From Candidatus Dormiibacterota bacterium (lineage in GTDB: Bacteria > Chloroflexota > Dormibacteria > UBA8260 > Bog-877), in assembly GCA_003164475.1 (NCBI GenBank), contig PLTL01000174.1, positions 1 to 8,389 on the forward strand: 8,389 bases of DNA, given 5' to 3'. Below the pieces are notes generated by a model. It worked only from the letters and a program-made list of their open reading frames with translations. It searched no databases and was not told where the DNA came from. This document shows positions 5,153 to 8,389 of the stretch, in pieces; within the stretch, counting starts at the first letter, position 1; every line of letters begins with the position of its first letter. The translations under genes and the position numbers were made by a program.

Positions 5153-7825
5153 ACGAGCACGTCGCGAGCGAGGTCCCTCAGACGACATCAACGGACGCTT
5201 ATATGTGCACCCGGGGAAGGCGGAGCAGGCGAGGAACGGGCCGAAGTCACTTTTCCGTCGGACCATCGTCCCCCTCCCACACTGTGGACAGACCTCGACG
5301 GGCTCTCCCTTGTTCCCGGTCACGGCCACGTGTGGGTCGCCAAGGAGCTCGACAACGAACGGGGACATCCGTGTGGGGGAGGTGATGATCGTCACCTCCC
5401 GGCGTGCCCGCGTGAGCGCCACGTAGAAGAGGCGGCGTTCTTCGGCGTGCCTGAAGGACTCGGGCGCGGGCATGGCCAGATCGAGGACGGGGTCGTCGGC
5501 GATGGTGCTCGGGAACCCGTACGTCCCGGTGGTCATGCCGGGGATGACGATGTAGTCGGCCTCTAGCCCCTTGGACCCGTGCACGGTGCGGAAGGTGACC
5601 TGAAGGTTTGACGGCAGGCGGCTGGGTAGGACATCGCGCTCGAAGCCGTACCGCCCGAGGACGTCGACGCTGACCGTCGCCGCGGGCCCTTTTGGGACAG
5701 TGCCGTCGTCGGCCCTTGCGGACAGATCTCTGAGATAGCGAGCCAGTACGCTAGGAGCGTCCTCGGTCGGGATGACCGTCACGGGCGGGCCGGGGTCTTG
5801 GTGGACCGATCGCATGGCCTTGTCGAACTGAGCCGGGTTCTTCGTCACGAAGCGGCGGGCAACGTCACAGATCGTCTGGGTGCAGCGGAAGGTGGTCGTC
5901 AGCGCCAGCTGGCGCCCCCGCCCGAACCACGCCTCGAAGCCGGTCATCACCGAGATGTCGGAGCCGGCGAACCGGTTGATGGCCTGCCAGTCGTCGCCCA
6001 CCGCGAGCAGGAAGCGGCCCGGCCGGTTCACCAGGGCGCGGACGACCCGGGCGCGGGCCTGGCTCATGTCCTGGAACTCGTCGACCAGGATGAGGTCGTA
6101 GGGGCAGCTCACCTCACCCGCCTCGAGATGGGCAGCGGCCTGGACGAGCATGTCCTCGAAGTCGACGCTGCCCTCGGCGGCGAGCTGCCGCTCCCACTCT
6201 GCGTGGATCTGCCAGTACAGGTCGAGGAAGAGTCGCGTCCGCATGCCGGCGAGGTGGGCCAGCTCGGAGGTGAGCCGCCTCTCCAGGGTCTCCGCCGTCC
6301 ACGAGTTCGACTTGACGTGGGCCATGAAGGTCCTGACCAGCCGGGCCAGGTCCTCGTCCCTGACCGGCTTTGCCCACCTGTCGTGCACGGGACGGTCCGG
6401 GTCCCAATTGAAGGTGAGCCCGAGGCGGGTGAGCTGGTCCTTGAGCTTCTCGAGACCGTCGCCGAACATGACCTCGGCCCACGTGGACTCGACGAGGGTC
6501 GTCCCGTACTGCGCGTGTGTGCGACGCTTCCACGCCATGTCCTGCGCGTAGCCCGGGAAGGCGGCGGGGGGCTTGCCGTCACGGTCAAGTGCCCAATGCT
6601 CGTGCCAGACGTCGATGTCAGAGTAGTAGAAGTCCGGGCGGTACTGCGAGCGCGTGCTGCTCGCGATGGGGCGACCGTTGACCTGGTAGGGGCGTTCGTA
6701 GACGTAGTTGACCCCGTTCAGGTACAGGAAGTTGGCGATCAGCCGTTCCCCGTGGCTCTTGACGACCTCGCCCGCGAAGGTGCGGTATCCGGTCTGCCCG
6801 GTGGCGCGGTCATAGCCGTCCGGCTCGTTCTCTTCGAGGCGTGTTGGTGCGTCGGCAAACAGCGCCCGGTACAGCTCCCAGCGGTAGCGGAACGACTCGG
6901 ACATGCCCCGCAGCTCGTTGACGATGCGGAGGACCATCTGGACGTCCTCCCCCTGGTCGAGCCACCGCGCCAGGCGGGGTTTCTCACCGGTCGCCCGGCC
7001 GATGAGTTCGAGGCCAAAGGCATGGAACGTGGAGGCGCGGACCCCAGCCGAGTCAAGACCGGCAGCGGCGAACCGCGCCACGATCCGGTCCTGCAGCTCC
7101 GTGGCAGCGGTTTTGTTGAACGCCAGCAACAGGATGCGGTCAGGGGCCGCGAACCCGCGGCTGACGGCGTAGGCGGCCCGGGCGACCATCACCGAGGTCT
7201 TCCCCGAGCCCGCAGCCGCCAGCACCTGGACACGGTTGTCGAAGCAGACGACTGCCTCTGCCTGCTCATCGGTGAGGGGGCTGGTCTCGATCGTGTTGAA
7301 GAGCCCGCGCCGGGACGAGAGCTCGGCGGCCAGGATCTGTTTGTTGGTGCCGGCGACCAGGGTCTCCATGTTCGCGTCAAGGGAACCGATCGCTTGGTGT
7401 TCCGCTTCGGTGAGGGAGGATGCCAGCCCGGCAGCCCGGACACGGGCGAGGAGTCCTGGCTCGGGCCGGGTGGCCAGTAGCGCGTCAGCGGCCTCGGTTG
7501 GGATCCACCGCTGCTCGGTGCGCGCCTCGGCCAGGAGCTCCTCGAGTGCAGCGTGCCACGCGGCCGCCTCAGCGATCGCCGGTGCCAGCGCGAGACGCCG
7601 GAGCGCCCGTGCGAGGGCGGAGGCCTCAGCGTTCCTGATGCCGCGCAGGCGGACGAGCCGGCGTCCGTCGCACAGGAGGCTCCAGCGGAACCACCGGCGC
7701 CGCACGTCGAGGCGGGAGGCTTCGGCGCCGGGGATGGTGATGGGGCCCGACACCTGGGTGACGGACACTGCCGCATCGCTGACGGTGATCTGCCACCCCT
7801 CTCCCGACCACTCGGCAGGACTCAC
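5147..7825 (-). CDS. UvrD-family (helicase IV-like) SF1 helicase with inserted PD-(D/E)XK-like nuclease and C-terminal zinc ribbon
   Basis: This 892-residue ATP-dependent DNA helicase has all SF1A motifs: Q motif SPLTDEQAEAV (182-192), Walker A AAAGSGKT (203-210), Ia LLLAFNKTAATEL (232-244), II VDEFQD (591-596), III GDDWQAINRFAGSD (610-623), IV TTTFR (643-647), V TFRTVHGSKGLEADY (744-758) and VI EERRLFYVALTRAR (795-808). The N-terminus (1-80) and motif wording resemble E. coli helicase IV (HelD), not the RNA-polymerase-recycling HelD of Gram-positives. An insertion at about 345-460 reads like a small nuclease: E360 in HGERLIANFLYLNG, D398 in YRPDFYY, E409 in VWHEHWALD, and a downstream K433. 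The C-terminal CPQC...C867...C873 (C846, C849) is a topoisomerase-type DNA-binding zinc ribbon. The GTG at 7825 has AGGGGA upstream. The gene converges on the NERD-NACHT gene. A nucleic-acid-processing partner in defence or repair is plausible. Confidence 0.92.
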   Translation of the reverse strand: MSPAEWSGEGWQITVSDAAVSVTQVSGPITIPGAEASRLDVRRRWFRWSLLCDGRRLVRLRGIRNAEASALARALRRLALAPAIAEAAAWHAALEELLAEARTEQRWIPTEAADALLATRPEPGLLARVRAAGLASSLTEAEHQAIGSLDANMETLVAGTNKQILAAELSSRRGLFNTIETSPLTDEQAEAVVCFDNRVQVLAAAGSGKTSVMVARAAYAVSRGFAAPDRILLLAFNKTAATELQDRIVARFAAAGLDSAGVRASTFHAFGLELIGRATGEKPRLARWLDQGEDVQMVLRIVNELRGMSESFRYRWELYRALFADAPTRLEENEPDGYDRATGQTGYRTFAGEVVKSHGERLIANFLYLNGVNYVYERPYQVNGRPIASSTRSQYRPDFYYSDIDVWHEHWALDRDGKPPAAFPGYAQDMAWKRRTHAQYGTTLVESTWAEVMFGDGLEKLKDQLTRLGLTFNWDPDRPVHDRWAKPVRDEDLARLVRTFMAHVKSNSWTAETLERRLTSELAHLAGMRTRLFLDLYWQIHAEWERQLAAEGSVDFEDMLVQAAAHLEAGEVSCPYDLILVDEFQDMSQARARVVRALVNRPGRFLLAVGDDWQAINRFAGSDISVMTGFEAWFGRGRQLALTTTFRCTQTICDVARRFVTKNPAQFDKAMRSVHQDPGPPVTVIPTEDAPSVLARYLRDLSARADDGTVPKGPAATVSVDVLGRYGFERDVLPSRLPSNLQVTFRTVHGSKGLEADYIVIPGMTTGTYGFPSTIADDPVLDLAMPAPESFRHAEERRLFYVALTRARREVTIITSPTRMSPFVVELLGDPHVAVTGNKGEPVEVCPQCGRGTMVRRKSDFGPFLACSAFPGCTYKRPLMSSEGPRSRRARR

Positions 7826-7840
7826 GGGGCGTCCCCTGGG
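7826..7840 (-). promoter_or_regulatory. Ribosome binding site in a small GGGG-N3-CCCC hairpin (helicase gene)
   Basis: On the minus strand CCCAGGGGACGCCCC directly precedes the GTG start at 7825. It matches 12 of 15 positions of the leader of the NERD-NACHT gene and has the same GGGG-N3-CCCC pairing potential over the Shine-Dalgarno. Confidence 0.5.
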
Positions 7841-7856
7841 TCGTGGCTCCTCACGG

Positions 7857-7994
7857 TTACTGGCCAGCAGGTCCCCGGAGCCTGTAGCCCGCGCCGGGGT
7901 CGCTCCCGGTGGTCATCCATCGGTGCCAGAGCCACAGGCTTCCGACCCACACCGAGGTGGTGGGCGCCTCGTGGGTGTACGGGGTTCGCGCCAC
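7857..7994 (-). CDS. Possible Trp-rich small protein (45 aa)
   Basis: The 190 bases between the helicase and the next gene are not clearly empty. One minus-strand frame has almost only G/C-ending codons and a protein-like sequence: ARTPYTHEAPTTS, then VWVGSLWLWHRWMTTG and GYRLRGPAGQ, ending at TAA (7857-7859). The frame is the same as that of the upstream gene and follows its TAG stop at 8016 without another stop, so it could also be a detached C-terminus or a readthrough extension. The start is uncertain: GTG at 7994 is the first standard start, and it has no convincing ribosome site. Five tryptophans or aromatics in a short stretch are unusual for chance sequence. The function is unknown. 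Confidence 0.35.
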   Translation of the reverse strand: MARTPYTHEAPTTSVWVGSLWLWHRWMTTGSDPGAGYRLRGPAGQ

Positions 7995-8015
7995 CGGCCG
8001 GATCAGGCATCGAGG

Positions 8016-8389
8016 CTAAGCGCCTGCCTGGCGGCGGATGCGGTGGATGTGATCAGCGAGTGCCCACGCCGTCTCCAGCCAGCCCTCGAGTTCGGCGGCC
8101 GTGGGGGCGAGCTCGTAGACCTGGATGTGGCAGGAGCGGGTGAGGCCGTGCCATGTCGCGTGGACGCGTCCGGCGAGGTCCGGATCGCCGAGGAAGTGGG
8201 AGAGGCAGAGGAGCTGGCACTTGGCGGAGGTGTCCTCCAGGCCAGGGGCGCTGAGCTGCCAGAGGTCCGCCATTGCCGCCTCGATGGCCTGGCGTCCGAG
8301 GAGCGCGGCGGCACGCGGCCAGAGGCCGGCCGTCTGGGGATCGTCGATGTGGATGAGGTCGCGGGCCGCCGACACCAGGGAGTGGGCGT
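8016..8389 (-). CDS. Uncharacterised all-helical protein, possibly HEPN-like (5' end outside the window)
   Basis: At least 119 residues are visible from the GTG at 8375. The frame stays open to the window edge and no ribosome site precedes that GTG, so the true start probably lies beyond 8389. The sequence is alpha-helical: WPRAAALLGRQAIEAAMADL (residues 19-38), KCQLLCLSHFLGDPDLAGRV, then HGLTRSCHIQVYELAPTAAE and EGWLETAWALADHI. The strongly patterned stretch SCHIQVYELAPTAAEL looks like a family signature. A pattern R70-x5-H76 fits the loose HEPN RNase motif (R-x4-6-H), but this alone is weak. It lies upstream of the helicase on the same strand, with a 190-base gap, so co-transcription is possible. 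If it is HEPN-like it would fit a defence or toxin setting; otherwise it is an unknown actinobacterial protein. Confidence 0.7.
   Translation of the reverse strand, partial: AHSLVSAARDLIHIDDPQTAGLWPRAAALLGRQAIEAAMADLWQLSAPGLEDTSAKCQLLCLSHFLGDPDLAGRVHATWHGLTRSCHIQVYELAPTAAELEGWLETAWALADHIHRIRRQAGA

Noticed and set aside
5798..7480. A 560-codon open frame on the + strand
   Set aside because: It is antisense to the helicase, whose complete SF1 motifs prove the minus strand is coding. The + frame product is low-complexity (Glu/Gly/Val/Arg-rich) and matches no family; long antisense frames are normal at this GC.
7822..8010. A 62-codon minus-strand ORF that starts 5 bases after the stop at 8016 and ends in a GTGA overlap with the helicase start
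   Set aside because: The positions look operon-like, but the product is Pro/Arg/His-rich with mixed third positions. The competing frame at 7857-7994 has much stronger coding character.
1..8389. CRISPR array, tRNA, insertion sequence or attachment site
   Set aside because: No spaced direct repeats, tRNA-like cloverleaf, transposase motifs or long terminal repeats were seen by eye on either strand.

Overview
This is a high-GC window whose codons end mostly in G or C and which uses several GTG starts. That composition, and the look of the proteins, suggest an actinomycete or another high-GC actinobacterium; no marker gene fixes the genus. There is no tRNA, rRNA, CRISPR array, transposase or integrase.

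Left part (1-1401). Two small genes on the + strand overlap by 8 bases: a zinc-ribbon protein (62-346) and a two-helix membrane protein (339-854). Their codon use is visibly less GC-biased than the rest. They converge on an isochorismatase-family cysteine hydrolase (835-1401, minus strand), and the two coding ends overlap by 20 bases. A mostly non-coding stretch (1402-1723) follows. It ends in a good sigma70-type promoter with three 8-bp direct repeats at its -35 edge.

Centre (1724-5045). One long + strand gene appears to encode a fusion of an N-terminal NERD nuclease domain (D-ExK active site), a NACHT/STAND-type P-loop NTPase (Walker A GPSGAGKS, Walker B LTVVLDGLNE, and an SFVHEQFARFLAAED element) and a long C-terminal all-helical region of about 600 residues. 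This is the layout of prokaryotic NLR-like (Avs/bNACHT-type) immune proteins: a killer domain, a switch and a sensor. In this sequence the reading frame breaks once, near 2004-2014 inside the NERD domain. A +1 shift restores a continuous protein of about 1106 residues. The break could be a mutation, a sequencing error or, less likely, programmed frameshifting.

Right part (5147-8389, minus strand). An 892-residue UvrD-family helicase resembles E. coli helicase IV. It carries a PD-(D/E)XK-like nuclease insertion between helicase motifs Ia and II and a C-terminal topoisomerase-type four-cysteine zinc ribbon. Upstream of it lie a possible 45-residue Trp-rich small ORF and an uncharacterised, possibly HEPN-like, all-helical protein that runs off the window edge.

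The NERD-NACHT gene and the helicase-nuclease gene converge, separated by about 100 bp. Both have a nearly identical CCCAGGGG-N3-CCCC leader directly before their GTG starts. The working interpretation, an inference, is a defence-type locus that pairs an NLR-like nuclease with a helicase-nuclease. The frameshift and the lack of mobility genes are the main cautions.
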